64,000 nucleotides of DNA. It comes from Acinetobacter calcoaceticus. GTDB taxonomy: Bacteria > Pseudomonadota > Gammaproteobacteria > Pseudomonadales > Moraxellaceae. The notes beneath the pieces were generated by a model. It made no database searches. It had not been told where the DNA came from and saw only the letters and a program-made list of their open reading frames with translations. The position numbers and the translations under genes are program-made. The first letter of the stretch is position 1; the number at the start of each line of letters is the position of its first letter. The DNA lies in assembly GCF_900520355.1 (NCBI RefSeq), contig NZ_LS999521.1:1364001-1428000 (forward strand), given 5' to 3'. Below, in pieces: positions 56,469 through 64,000 of the stretch.

Positions 56469-56996
56469 ATGTCTAAAGGTCAAACTTTACAAGATCCGTT
56501 CTTAAATTCTCTCCGTAAAGAACGTATCCCTGTTTCTATTTTCCTTGTGAACGGTATTAAATTACAGGGTCATATTGAATCATTTGACCAATATGTTGTT
56601 TTATTAAAAAATACTGTAAGTCAAATGGTATACAAACACGCGATTTCAACTGTTGTTCCAGCGCGTAACCCACGCCCAGCAGGCGCACAAGGTACCGGCT
56701 TCCCAGCACAAGGTGGCACTCAAGGTGGCTTCGGTGGTCAACCTACTGGTGGCTTCGGTGGCGGCGCTCAAGGCGGCTTCGGTGGCGCTCAAGGTGGCTT
56801 CGGTGGCGCTCAAGGCGGTTTCGGTGGTCAAGGCGGCTTCGGTGGTGCTCAAGGTGGCGGCTTCGGCGGTCAAGGCGGCTTCGGTGGTGCTCAAGGTGGC
56901 GGTTTCGGCGGTCAAGGCGGCTTCGGTGGTCATCAAGGTGGTTTTGACAACGACACTAAATTTGAAGATGGTCAAGAAGACGAAAATAATCGTTAA
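56469..56996 (+). CDS. hfq: RNA chaperone Hfq with long glycine-rich tail
   Basis: Hfq promotes sRNA-mRNA pairing. ATG 56469 has GGAG 6 bases upstream. The first 66 or so residues are a normal Sm fold: '[20 protein letters not shown]' and Sm2 '[10 protein letters not shown]'. The rest, about 100 residues to 175, is a repetitive tail of GGFGG and AQGG units ending in an acidic stretch ('[14 protein letters not shown]'). The tail is an established peculiarity of Acinetobacter Hfq; E. coli Hfq is 102 residues. The tail coding DNA is itself repetitive. Confidence 0.97.
   Translation: MSKGQTLQDPFLNSLRKERIPVSIFLVNGIKLQGHIESFDQYVVLLKNTVSQMVYKHAISTVVPARNPRPAGAQGTGFPAQGGTQGGFGGQPTGGFGGGAQGGFGGAQGGFGGAQGGFGGQGGFGGAQGGGFGGQGGFGGAQGGGFGGQGGFGGHQGGFDNDTKFEDGQEDENNR
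56832..56915 (+). repeat. 42-bp tandem repeat in the hfq tail
   Basis: Two consecutive 42-base units (56832-56873 and 56874-56915) differ at a single C/T position and encode [14 protein letters not shown]. Shorter GGCTTCGGTGGC/T units flank them. Unit number can vary by slippage without frameshift, since the unit is a multiple of three. Confidence 0.85.
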
Positions 56997-57011
56997 TTGA
57001 AATCTAAAAAG

Positions 57012-57040
57012 AAACCAGTCAGATAATGACTGGTTTTTTT
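57012..57040 (+). terminator. Terminator after hfq
   Basis: AAACCAGTCA/TGACTGGTTT stem with a 5-base loop, then TTTT. Confidence 0.92.
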
Positions 57041-57136
57041 ATGTTTATTTATAGGTGAATTCAAAATATTAAACTCATCCAAGGTCATGATTTGATCGTG
57101 GTGACTCAAATATTTAAATAAATAGAGTTGTAAGTC

Positions 57137-57997
57137 ATGTTATTGATATTGGCGGCTGCCTTAAGTAGCGTCTTGGTGTCTATTCTATTAAAAAATTTAA
57201 AGAAAAAAGGATATCAACCACTACAGATGATTGCATGGAACTATGCAAGTGCAAGTCTATTTTGCTTTTGGTGGTTTAAACCTAATATTCAACAGGTTTC
57301 TATACAACATACACCTTGGTGGTTAATTGTTGCTTTAGGGATAATTTTACCTAGTATTTTCTTGTGTCTTGCTAAATCATTGGAGTATGCAGGAATTGTT
57401 AAAACGGAAATCGCGCAACGTCTTTCTGTAGTACTTTCTTTATTAGCTGCTTATTTCTTTTTTCAAGAACAATTTAATACGTTAAAACTATGGGGTATAG
57501 GATTAGGTATTTTTGCAGTTTTACTAGTTTTATTTGGACAGCTAAGTTCCGCTTCAGGTCATCAATCCCGGAAATCAATTTTTGCTTTATTGAGCGTTTG
57601 GGTTGGCTATGCAGCAGTAGATATTTTATTAAAATACACAAGTAGTTTAGGTCTTCAATTTACACTCACTCTGAATCTTATTTTTATTACAGCTTTTATA
57701 TTATCAATTTCATATTTATTGGTGCAGAAAACCCAAAAATGGCAGGTTAAAAGTACTATAGCTGGGTTGGTGTTGGGGGTACTTAATTTCTCAAATATTG
57801 CTTTATATGTGAAAGCTCATATTCTTTTAAAGGATTCGCCCGCAATTGTTTTTGCAAGTATGAATATTCTTGTTGTGTTATTAGGAATTGCAAGTGGAGT
57901 GATTTTATATAAAGAAAAATTAAAATGGCCTACCACTTTAGGTATTTTATTTGGGATAAGTGGCGTGATTTGTTTAGCTAAGGCAATGGCTTTATAG
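57137..57997 (+). CDS. EamA/DMT-superfamily transporter
   Basis: 286 residues with about ten hydrophobic helices arranged as two EamA repeats ('LLAAYFFFQEQFNTLKLWGI' and 'LGIASGVILYKEKLKWPTTL' are the equivalent ends of each half). Members export metabolites or drugs; the substrate is unknown. The stop codon lies within a terminator hairpin. Confidence 0.87.
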   Translation: MLLILAAALSSVLVSILLKNLKKKGYQPLQMIAWNYASASLFCFWWFKPNIQQVSIQHTPWWLIVALGIILPSIFLCLAKSLEYAGIVKTEIAQRLSVVLSLLAAYFFFQEQFNTLKLWGIGLGIFAVLLVLFGQLSSASGHQSRKSIFALLSVWVGYAAVDILLKYTSSLGLQFTLTLNLIFITAFILSISYLLVQKTQKWQVKSTIAGLVLGVLNFSNIALYVKAHILLKDSPAIVFASMNILVVLLGIASGVILYKEKLKWPTTLGILFGISGVICLAKAMAL

Positions 57998-58023
57998 TTC
58001 AAGAGAGTTGAATCTCTTGAACT
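57996..58023. terminator. Bidirectional hairpin between the DMT and nitroreductase genes
   Basis: AGTTCAAGAGA/TCTCTTGAACT perfect 11-base stem with a 6-base loop; the T-rich run after it is weak. Confidence 0.7.
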
Positions 58024-58032
58024 ATTCTACTT

Positions 58033-58686
58033 TTATAAATAGGTAAAAATAACTTCATCTGGTAGGCGTGATTTAGGTAGTTTGGCATTAAAATCGTTTT
58101 CACTGCGATAACCTAGGGAAACAATGACTGAACTACGTAAGCCTTTCTCAGTTAAACCTAACTCAGTATTTAAAATCTCTTCATCAAAGCCACCCATTGG
58201 GGTTGCATCAATTCCTTCTAAACCTGCAGCAAAAAGTAGTTGCCCAAGAGCAATGAATGTTTGATTTTCCATCCATCCAAATAAATTTTTCTGCTCATTT
58301 CGATAGAACTCAACATAGCCATGGCGAGTATCTTTTTGGCCTAATTTAGCTTTTTCATCTTTAAAACGACCACTTAAATCATCTTGTTCAAGTAATTGAT
58401 TTAAGTATTCAGATGAAATGTCTGTTTTTGTGCAAAATATAAGGGTGTGTGATGACTCAAGCACTTTAGGACCATTGTAAGCATATTTACCGGTTAAGGC
58501 TTTCGCTATTCTTTCTTTAGCTGCAAGGTTATCTGCAACGAAAAAGTGCCAAGGCTGTATATTCACTGAAGAAGGTGAAAAACGTAAAATTTCTAATAAT
58601 TTATTAATTTTTTCTTGAGGAATTTTCTTTTCAGAATCATACGCTTTTGTTGTATAGCGACTTTTAACAGAATTCAATAGGTCCAT
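58033..58686 (-). CDS. NAD(P)H-dependent nitroreductase, NfsB-type
   Basis: FMN-containing nitroreductase-fold oxidoreductase, 217 residues from ATG 58686 (GGAG 7 bases upstream). 'SRYTTKAYDSEKKIPQEKIN', 'ILRFSPSSVNIQPWHFFV' and 'GIDATPMGGFDEEILN' are the NfsB/dihydropteridine reductase-like blocks. Such enzymes reduce quinones and nitro compounds. It is a single gene with its own promoter, convergent with the DMT gene. Confidence 0.9.
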   Translation of the reverse strand: MDLLNSVKSRYTTKAYDSEKKIPQEKINKLLEILRFSPSSVNIQPWHFFVADNLAAKERIAKALTGKYAYNGPKVLESSHTLIFCTKTDISSEYLNQLLEQDDLSGRFKDEKAKLGQKDTRHGYVEFYRNEQKNLFGWMENQTFIALGQLLFAAGLEGIDATPMGGFDEEILNTELGLTEKGLRSSVIVSLGYRSENDFNAKLPKSRLPDEVIFTYL

Positions 58687-58825
58687 AGGTCTACTCCATA
58701 TCAATCTTATGGCAATTGAGAGAATTTAATCTTTGTCATCATACGCTATTTTATTCAAAAACATTTCCTATGTAATTTGATAAAGAAATATAATGCTCAT
58801 ATAAAGTTTTAGTAATCTATTGAAA

Positions 58826-59056
58826 ATGATTGATTTAATGCCACCTGAGGCAAAGAGTAAGTTGCGAGAAACTAGAATTGTTAAAGCCTTTATCATTCTT
58901 ATATTTGTATTGAGTCTGCTTATTTTATATATTGAGTATCACGATCATGCACATATAAGCTGGAAATTTATATTTATTGCCAGCATGTGTGTGATTTACG
59001 ATTCTGATTTAAATAAAAAAATTAAAGAATTGAAAGTTGAAATAAAAAGTGACTAA
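58826..59056 (+). CDS. Small hypothetical membrane protein
   Basis: 76 residues from ATG 58826. Two hydrophobic segments ('AFIILIFVLSLLILYIEY' and 'FIFIASMCVIY') with charged termini suggest an inner-membrane protein. It is unrecognised, and no strong ribosome-binding site precedes it. It is convergent with lpxH, whose stop is 7 bases away. Confidence 0.5.
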   Translation: MIDLMPPEAKSKLRETRIVKAFIILIFVLSLLILYIEYHDHAHISWKFIFIASMCVIYDSDLNKKIKELKVEIKSD

Positions 59057-59063
59057 TTTCTAG

Positions 59064-59783
59064 CTAATAATTCCAGACAATCAATTCGAGCTGTTGCGTA
59101 TTTGAGGAGGGATCAATTTCCAAAATATAAGCCTGATCTTCACGCCAATCGCCAAGAACAATTCGTTGTTTATCTTGCACTTGATGAATTGAAGGGCGAT
59201 GAGTATGGCCATGAATCAGTGTATCTACATCTGCTAAAGCAGACAGAACTGCTTGCTCATTTACATCCATGATTTCATAGCTTTTTTGCTGTTTATCCGC
59301 GGAGCTTCTCTTGCGGAAGCCATTAACCAGCTTAGTGCGAAAACTGAGTGGAGTTCGACGTAAAAGAGCGACTAATAGAGGATTTCGAATAATCTTTTTA
59401 AATCTTTGATAAGAAACGTCATCTGTACATAATGCATCGCCGTGTTCTAGACGATATTGATGTCCTGCAATATTGAGGGAATAAATATCAGGGAGTAAGA
59501 CGCCATTAAATTTATTGAGGAAAATTTGATTAAGAGCAAAATCACGGTTACCGACTTGAAAGTAAACCCGATTTCCTTTTTTGTTAAAGTCTTTTAGGGC
59601 CTCAACAATTTCATCAAGCCATGGTGCTGAATAATCATCTCCAATCCAAGCATTAAACCAATCGCCTAAAATGTAGAGTTGAGTATTTTTATCTTGGTAA
59701 TGCGCCAATAAGTCTAAAAACCCTCGAACGAGTCGAGGGTGTTCAGGTGACAAATGTAAATCTGAGATAAACAGATAAGTCAC
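59064..59783 (-). CDS. lpxH: UDP-2,3-diacylglucosamine diphosphatase
   Basis: Calcineurin-like phosphoesterase of lipid A synthesis that removes UMP from UDP-2,3-diacylglucosamine. The 239 residues show 'FISDLHLSPEHP', 'GDWFNAWIGDD', 'QVGNRDF', 'EHGDAL' and 'HGHTHRPSIH', the metal ligands in order. It lies 15 bases downstream of ppiB and is probably co-transcribed with it. Confidence 0.96.
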   Translation of the reverse strand: MTYLFISDLHLSPEHPRLVRGFLDLLAHYQDKNTQLYILGDWFNAWIGDDYSAPWLDEIVEALKDFNKKGNRVYFQVGNRDFALNQIFLNKFNGVLLPDIYSLNIAGHQYRLEHGDALCTDDVSYQRFKKIIRNPLLVALLRRTPLSFRTKLVNGFRKRSSADKQQKSYEIMDVNEQAVLSALADVDTLIHGHTHRPSIHQVQDKQRIVLGDWREDQAYILEIDPSSNTQQLELIVWNY

Positions 59784-59798
59784 AGCTTTATCCTAAAA

Positions 59799-60308
59799 TT
59801 ATTCAGAAATAATTTTAGCAGATTCGATTACAACGTTTTCTAATGGAACGTCAGCGTGATAACCACGGTTGCCAGTGCGAACACCTTTGATCGCTTCAAC
59901 AACGTCTAAACCTTCAACAACTTTACCAAATACAGCATAACCCCAACCTTGAGCAGTTTTAGAGGTATGGTTTAAGAAAGAGTTATTTTTCACGTTAATG
60001 AAGAATTGTGCAGAAGCAGAGTGAGGAGCTTGAGTACGCGCCATTGCAATTGTACCTTCGTCGTTGCTTAAACCGTTATCAGCTTCATTTTCAATTGAGT
60101 CACGTGTTGCTTTTTCTTTGAAGTTTTCATCCATACCGCCACCTTGGATCATGAAACCATCAATGACGCGGTGGAAAATAACGCCGTCATAAAAACCGTC
60201 ACGTACATATTCTAAAAAGTTTGCTACTGTTTTAGGTGCTTTTTCAGCATTCAGTTCAAGAACAATACGACCTTTATTGGTGTTTAATTCGACTTGAGGA
60301 AAACTCAT
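59799..60308 (-). CDS. ppiB: Peptidyl-prolyl cis-trans isomerase B (cyclophilin)
   Basis: Cytoplasmic cyclophilin, 169 residues without a signal peptide. '[20 protein letters not shown]', '[13 protein letters not shown]' with the catalytic Arg, '[18 protein letters not shown]' and '[14 protein letters not shown]' are the family blocks. AGGAG sits about 9 bases before the ATG. It precedes lpxH, a pairing common in Acinetobacter and Pseudomonas. Confidence 0.95.
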   Translation of the reverse strand: MSFPQVELNTNKGRIVLELNAEKAPKTVANFLEYVRDGFYDGVIFHRVIDGFMIQGGGMDENFKEKATRDSIENEADNGLSNDEGTIAMARTQAPHSASAQFFINVKNNSFLNHTSKTAQGWGYAVFGKVVEGLDVVEAIKGVRTGNRGYHADVPLENVVIESAKIISE

Positions 60309-60476
60309 TACATTAATCTCCTAAACATGGGCTTATGACCATGGGTTTTTGGTTGAGAGAAGCATAAGCAAACTGTAAACTACAAGGCAAGTAAAAAACG
60401 TTAAAATCTTTGTGAAAAATGAAGATAGCGTTTAAATTTTTCGAAATTTTATCTACAAAGAAGTGATTGATACACT

Positions 60477-62204
60477 ATGAAGCCTAATGATGTTGTCTCG
60501 AGCCTGCCAAATAACCCGACACCGAATACTCATGCCTCTGTCGATTCTGCGCAGCAAGAACAACAGGCTGGCTTAGATTTTGTTCGCCAAGTCATTACTG
60601 AAGACTTGGCTGCTGGTCGCGCAAAGCAGATCGTAACGCGTTTTCCACCAGAACCAAATGGCTATTTACATATTGGTCATGTAAAAGCGATTTGCCTAAA
60701 CTTTGGTGTGGCTGAAGAGTTCGATGGTTTATGTAATTTACGTTTTGACGATACAAACCCTGATGCTGAAGAACAAGAGTATGTAGACGGTATTGCGAAT
60801 GATGTGAAATGGCTTGGTTTTAACTGGAATGGTGAGCCACGCTATGCATCAGGTTATTTTGATCAATTATATGCATGGGCTGTTCAATTGATTGAGCAAG
60901 GCGATGCCTATGTGGATTTACAATCTCCAGAAGAAATTAAGTTAAACCGCGGTAGTTTTGTTGAACCGGGTAAAAATTCACCATACCGTGATGCATCTGT
61001 TGAAGAAAACCTTGCTCGCTTTGAAAAAATGCGCAGTGGTGAATTTAAAGAAGGTGAAGCTGTTCTGCGTGCCAGGATTGATATGGCAAGCCCAAACGTA
61101 CATATGCGTGACCCAATTTTATATCGCGTATTGCATTCAGAACATCACCAAACAGGTGACAAGTGGAAAATCTATCCAATGTATGACTACGCTCATCCAT
61201 TGTCTGATGCTATTGAGGGGATTACTCACTCGCTTTGTACATTAGAGTTCCAAGATCACCGCCCGTTTTATGACTGGATTGTAGAAAAAGTAAAATCTGA
61301 AGCGGTTCCACATCAGTATGAATCTTCACGTTTAAATGTGGACTACACCATTACATCAAAACGTAAATTACGTAAATTGGTGGAAGGTGGTCATGTGAAT
61401 GGTTGGGATGACCCACGTATGCCAACTGTAGTCGGTATGCGTCGTCGTGGCTTTACTGCTGAAGGTTTACGTGAATTCTGTAAGCGCGTAGGTGTGTCAA
61501 AAACTGACGGTATTGTAGATGTTGCAATGCTTGAGTTTTGTATCCGTCAATCTTTGGAAAATACAGCTTCGCGTGGTATGGCTGTTTTAAGTCCACTTAA
61601 AGTGACTTTAACCAATTTACCGGAAGATATGGATCTTAACCATGCTCGTCATCCAAACGTGGATATGGGTGATCGTGTAATTCCTTTAACCAAGGAAATC
61701 TATATTGACCGTAAAGACTTTGAGGAAGTACCGCCAAAAGGCTTTAAACGTTTAATTCCTGACGGTGAAGTGCGTTTACGCCATGCTTATGTCATTAAAT
61801 GTGATGAAGTGATTAAGGATGCTAGTGGTGAAGTAGTTGAGCTGAAATGTTCAATTGACCCTGAAACTTTGGGTAAAAACCCTGAAGGCCGTAAAGTGAA
61901 AGGCGTAATTCACTGGGTATCTGCGACTAAAGGCATTCCTGCTGAAGTACGTATTTACGATCGTTTGTTCACAGAAGCAGACCCTGAAACAGGTGATGAT
62001 TTCTTGGCAAACCTAAATCCGGATTCGATGAAAGTGTTAGAAGCTGTCATTGAACCTGCTTTGGCACAAGCGAGCCCTGAAGATCGTTTCCAATTTGAAC
62101 GCGAGGGTTATTTCGTTGCTGATCAACATGATCATTCACCTGAAAAACCAGTGTTTAACCGTATTCTCGATTTGAAAGATAGCTTTAAGCCTGAGAAAAA
62201 GTAA
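60477..62204 (+). CDS. glnS: Glutaminyl-tRNA synthetase
   Basis: Class I synthetase charging tRNA-Gln, 575 residues. '[20 protein letters not shown]' contains the HIGH signature, '[10 protein letters not shown]' the KMSKS-equivalent, and the C-terminal beta-barrel anticodon domain includes '[11 protein letters not shown]' and '[12 protein letters not shown]'. A 35-residue polar N-terminal extension precedes the catalytic domain. A strong terminator follows. Confidence 0.98.
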   Translation: MKPNDVVSSLPNNPTPNTHASVDSAQQEQQAGLDFVRQVITEDLAAGRAKQIVTRFPPEPNGYLHIGHVKAICLNFGVAEEFDGLCNLRFDDTNPDAEEQEYVDGIANDVKWLGFNWNGEPRYASGYFDQLYAWAVQLIEQGDAYVDLQSPEEIKLNRGSFVEPGKNSPYRDASVEENLARFEKMRSGEFKEGEAVLRARIDMASPNVHMRDPILYRVLHSEHHQTGDKWKIYPMYDYAHPLSDAIEGITHSLCTLEFQDHRPFYDWIVEKVKSEAVPHQYESSRLNVDYTITSKRKLRKLVEGGHVNGWDDPRMPTVVGMRRRGFTAEGLREFCKRVGVSKTDGIVDVAMLEFCIRQSLENTASRGMAVLSPLKVTLTNLPEDMDLNHARHPNVDMGDRVIPLTKEIYIDRKDFEEVPPKGFKRLIPDGEVRLRHAYVIKCDEVIKDASGEVVELKCSIDPETLGKNPEGRKVKGVIHWVSATKGIPAEVRIYDRLFTEADPETGDDFLANLNPDSMKVLEAVIEPALAQASPEDRFQFEREGYFVADQHDHSPEKPVFNRILDLKDSFKPEKK

Positions 62205-62238
62205 GCCGAGTAACATGTTTTTGAGTAAATAGCAGATA

Positions 62239-62269
62239 TAAAAAAGCCCAACTCAGTTGGGCTTTTTTA
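62239..62269 (+). terminator. Terminator after glnS
   Basis: AAAAAAGCCCAAC/GTTGGGCTTTTTT stem with TCA loop; symmetric A/T runs. Confidence 0.93.
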
Positions 62270-62318
62270 TATCTATTTTCTTACCTATATTATTCTTTAT
62301 TATGCTTTGGCAAATAAG

Positions 62319-62432
62319 CTAAGCTGGATTAACCACATAAAAATAAAGAACAATAATGATAAGAAGAATAAATGCTAGCGATAAATAAGTATTCACCGTG
62401 TTAAAGCTTTTAATAAATTTCAGGATTTCCAT
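62319..62432 (-). CDS. Possible 37-residue single-span membrane protein
   Basis: ATG 62432 to TAG 62319. The peptide begins MEILKFIKSFNTVNTY, then one strongly hydrophobic helix ('LSLAFILLIIIVLYFYVV') and NPA. A positively charged start followed by a clean helix is typical of real small membrane proteins. No good ribosome-binding site is seen, so expression is unproven. The gap between glnS and the amidotransferase gene otherwise holds no gene. Confidence 0.4.
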   Translation of the reverse strand: MEILKFIKSFNTVNTYLSLAFILLIIIVLYFYVVNPA

Positions 62433-62591
62433 AGTAAATCAGCGTTTATTTTATGTTACAAAATGAATAAATTAATAATACACGGAAATTAATTATAAAG
62501 GTTCCCAAAGATAGATTAATAATCCATCTTTGGGTGAAAATTAAGCATTTGGTTTTATAGATATAATATAATTAATATATTGAATTAAAGA

Positions 62592-63314
62592 TTAATCACT
62601 ATATCCAATTCGTTTAAGAAATTTTTGAATAACGTCAAAAGCTGCTTGTTCAAGGCTCTGAGCATATTGCTGATTTTGTTGGCGAAGTTTTGGAATTGAG
62701 ATATTTGCATGGCGAAGTTCACATGTATGACCAATTAACCATTTTTCAAAATGTTCTTCAGTACTTTCAATGTGAAACTGTAAGGCAAGAATATTATTAC
62801 CGACTTCAAATGCCTGATTGGTGTAAATATCAGAGCTGGCTAAGAGCACTGCATTTTCAGGAAGGTCGAAAGTATCGCCGTGCCAATGTAGAACATGAAC
62901 ATTATTAAGCAAACCAGATAAAACCTGATTAGCGCGTAGGCTTAAGCTCAGTGGACCCCAGCCAATTTCTTTTTGATGTCCTGCATATACTTTTGCGCCA
63001 AGTGCATGAGCAATAAGCTGTGCACCTAAGCAAATTCCAAGTGTAGGTTTATCAGCTGCTAGACGTTGTTTGAGTAAAGCGATTTCATCTTTTAAGAATG
63101 GATAATCGTCAGTTTCATAAACGCCGATTGGGCCACCTAAAATAATGGTTAAACCTTCATGTACAAAAGCAGGGGTTAAATCATCAACACCCGCCTCAAA
63201 ATAACGGACACGAAATCCGAGTTGATAAAAGACATCTTCTAATGAACCTAAGTCTTCGAAAGCAAGATGCTGAATGGCATAAATAGTTTTTGGGAAGGCG
63301 TTTGTTGTGCTCAT
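62592..63314 (-). CDS. Class I glutamine amidotransferase-like protein
   Basis: 240 residues with the GATase triad: nucleophile C95 in 'LGICLGAQLIAHALGA', and 'LALQFHIESTEEHF' with His and Glu. 'LHWHGDTFDLPENAVLLASS' is typical of stand-alone GMP-synthase-like amidotransferases. The partner or substrate is unknown. The gene lies downstream of eutC on the same strand with a 166-base gap. Confidence 0.85.
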   Translation of the reverse strand: MSTTNAFPKTIYAIQHLAFEDLGSLEDVFYQLGFRVRYFEAGVDDLTPAFVHEGLTIILGGPIGVYETDDYPFLKDEIALLKQRLAADKPTLGICLGAQLIAHALGAKVYAGHQKEIGWGPLSLSLRANQVLSGLLNNVHVLHWHGDTFDLPENAVLLASSDIYTNQAFEVGNNILALQFHIESTEEHFEKWLIGHTCELRHANISIPKLRQQNQQYAQSLEQAAFDVIQKFLKRIGYSD

Positions 63315-63480
63315 ACAAATGATTCATAGAAGATCAATATGTGGAGTATAGCGATAAATATAAAGAAGAGAATATCTGTATAAATCGCTAATACCCAGGA
63401 ATTGATATTTTTCGTTGAAATGATGTTGTTATGCAAAGGATTATCTATTTATCAATAAATCCCTATACATATTCTATTGT

Positions 63481-64000
63481 TTAAAATAATAGCTTTTGAG
63501 TTCCCTCAAGACCTATATCTGAAAGTTGATGTTCATCTTTTAAATTAACGCCTGAAAAGCCGAGCTGTTTTGATTTTTTCATTAATGTCATTAAACGTTG
63601 TACCGCAACAGGAATGCTTAAACCTGCTGAGCGAACATTGGAAATACAATTGCGTTTCGCATCTGAACAACCTGCATAGGCATTCCATGTGTAGTAAATT
63701 CCCATACTGTCAGGAGAGCTTAAACCTGGGCGCTCACCAATCAGCATCACAAGCATGGATGCTTTAAATATTTCAGCAACTTCATCACCTAAGGCAACCC
63801 GACTGCCTGTCGCAAGTGAAATTGGTGCAAGACTCCAGTTTTCTTGCTGAATTTGTTCACTCAGCGCTGCAATAAATGCCAATGCATTCGCTTCAATTGC
63901 TCTTGCAGAGAGTCCGTCACCTACCACAATACAAACATCGTACTGTTGTGGGTTTTCTGCATATTCCTTAATTAAGACATCTTTTGATTGGCTTGAAAGC
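63481..64000 (-). CDS. eutC: Ethanolamine ammonia-lyase small subunit (C-terminal part)
   Basis: The frame is open to the window edge, so the 5' part is missing; 172 codons are visible plus stop. 'YDVCIVVGDGLSARAIEANA', 'GSRVALGDEVAE', 'VMLIGERPGLSSPDSMGIYY' and 'RNCISNVRSAGLSI' are hallmark EutC blocks. With EutB it forms the adenosylcobalamin-dependent enzyme cleaving ethanolamine to acetaldehyde and ammonia; eutB is expected just beyond the end. Confidence 0.95.
   Translation of the reverse strand, partial: LSSQSKDVLIKEYAENPQQYDVCIVVGDGLSARAIEANALAFIAALSEQIQQENWSLAPISLATGSRVALGDEVAEIFKASMLVMLIGERPGLSSPDSMGIYYTWNAYAGCSDAKRNCISNVRSAGLSIPVAVQRLMTLMKKSKQLGFSGVNLKDEHQLSDIGLEGTQKLLF

Noticed and set aside
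56700..56945. Regular short repeats resembling a CRISPR-like array
   Set aside because: They are in-frame glycine codon repeats of hfq, without unique spacers.
56646..56975. Minus-strand ORF rich in Thr, Ala and Glu opposite hfq
   Set aside because: Mirror of the glycine-rich hfq tail; no start signal and no family resemblance.
58820..58825. TTG 58820 as the start of the small membrane protein
   Set aside because: ATG two codons later is simpler and there is no signal favouring the TTG.

Overview
The window reads as a chromosomal segment of a gamma-proteobacterium of the genus Acinetobacter, most likely the A. calcoaceticus-baumannii complex. This rests on the moderately AT-rich base composition, an Hfq with a long glycine-rich tail, the pgaBCD biofilm genes, and the dense, mostly single-copy core gene content. 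It is protein recognition only; no database was searched. No tRNA, rRNA, CRISPR array, prophage or intact insertion sequence was seen.

Layout. 1-2.5 kb: end of the poly-N-acetylglucosamine operon (pgaB partial, pgaC, pgaD). 2.5-7.6 kb: a degenerate flavin-monooxygenase-like gene, a luciferase-like oxidoreductase with an unusual 34-bp-phased promoter motif, two tandem glycine-zipper proteins, and a divergent LysR/DJ-1 pair. 7.9-17.6 kb: prfA-prmC, a sulfonate-type ABC binding protein and permease without an ATPase, an AraC/SDR divergent pair, a flavin reductase cut short by a stop codon, moeB, an AarF/UbiB-type kinase, folB and folK. 17.6-25.7 kb: kdpABCDE, the high-affinity K+ ATPase with its own two-component system, preceded by phased direct repeats that fit an OmpR-family regulator and by a 44-codon leader ORF. 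25.8-30.2 kb: puuA-like ligase, a DUF2799 lipoprotein, coq7 and an LplT-like MFS protein. 30.3-37.6 kb: tamA-tamB. 37.8-42.5 kb: an exported lactonase-type beta-propeller, a lipoprotein and acnB.

42.6-47.2 kb is the least ordinary part: very AT-rich, with unrecognised ORFs, a frameshifted remnant of a DASS-family transporter, a voltage-gated K+ channel, an MFS exporter, and a decayed second copy of the 3' end of that exporter gene. 47.2-52.9 kb: a DUF4198 protein behind a Fur-like box, metR behind a MetR-type box, DUF441, two pseudouridine synthases, a GNAT enzyme and an orphan DinJ/RelB-like antitoxin. 53-57 kb: the conserved tsaE-mutL-miaA-hfq cluster. 57-64 kb: DMT transporter, nitroreductase, lpxH and ppiB, glnS, a possible 37-residue membrane protein, a class I glutamine amidotransferase and the 3' part of eutC.

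No complete new multi-gene system stands out. The best leads are regulatory (the 34-bp-phased ATATCG/CGATAT array at 4.24-4.31 kb and the kdp leader), structural (a roughly 100-residue insertion in the last POTRA domain of TamA), or evolutionary (gene remnants and the flavin reductase stop codon).
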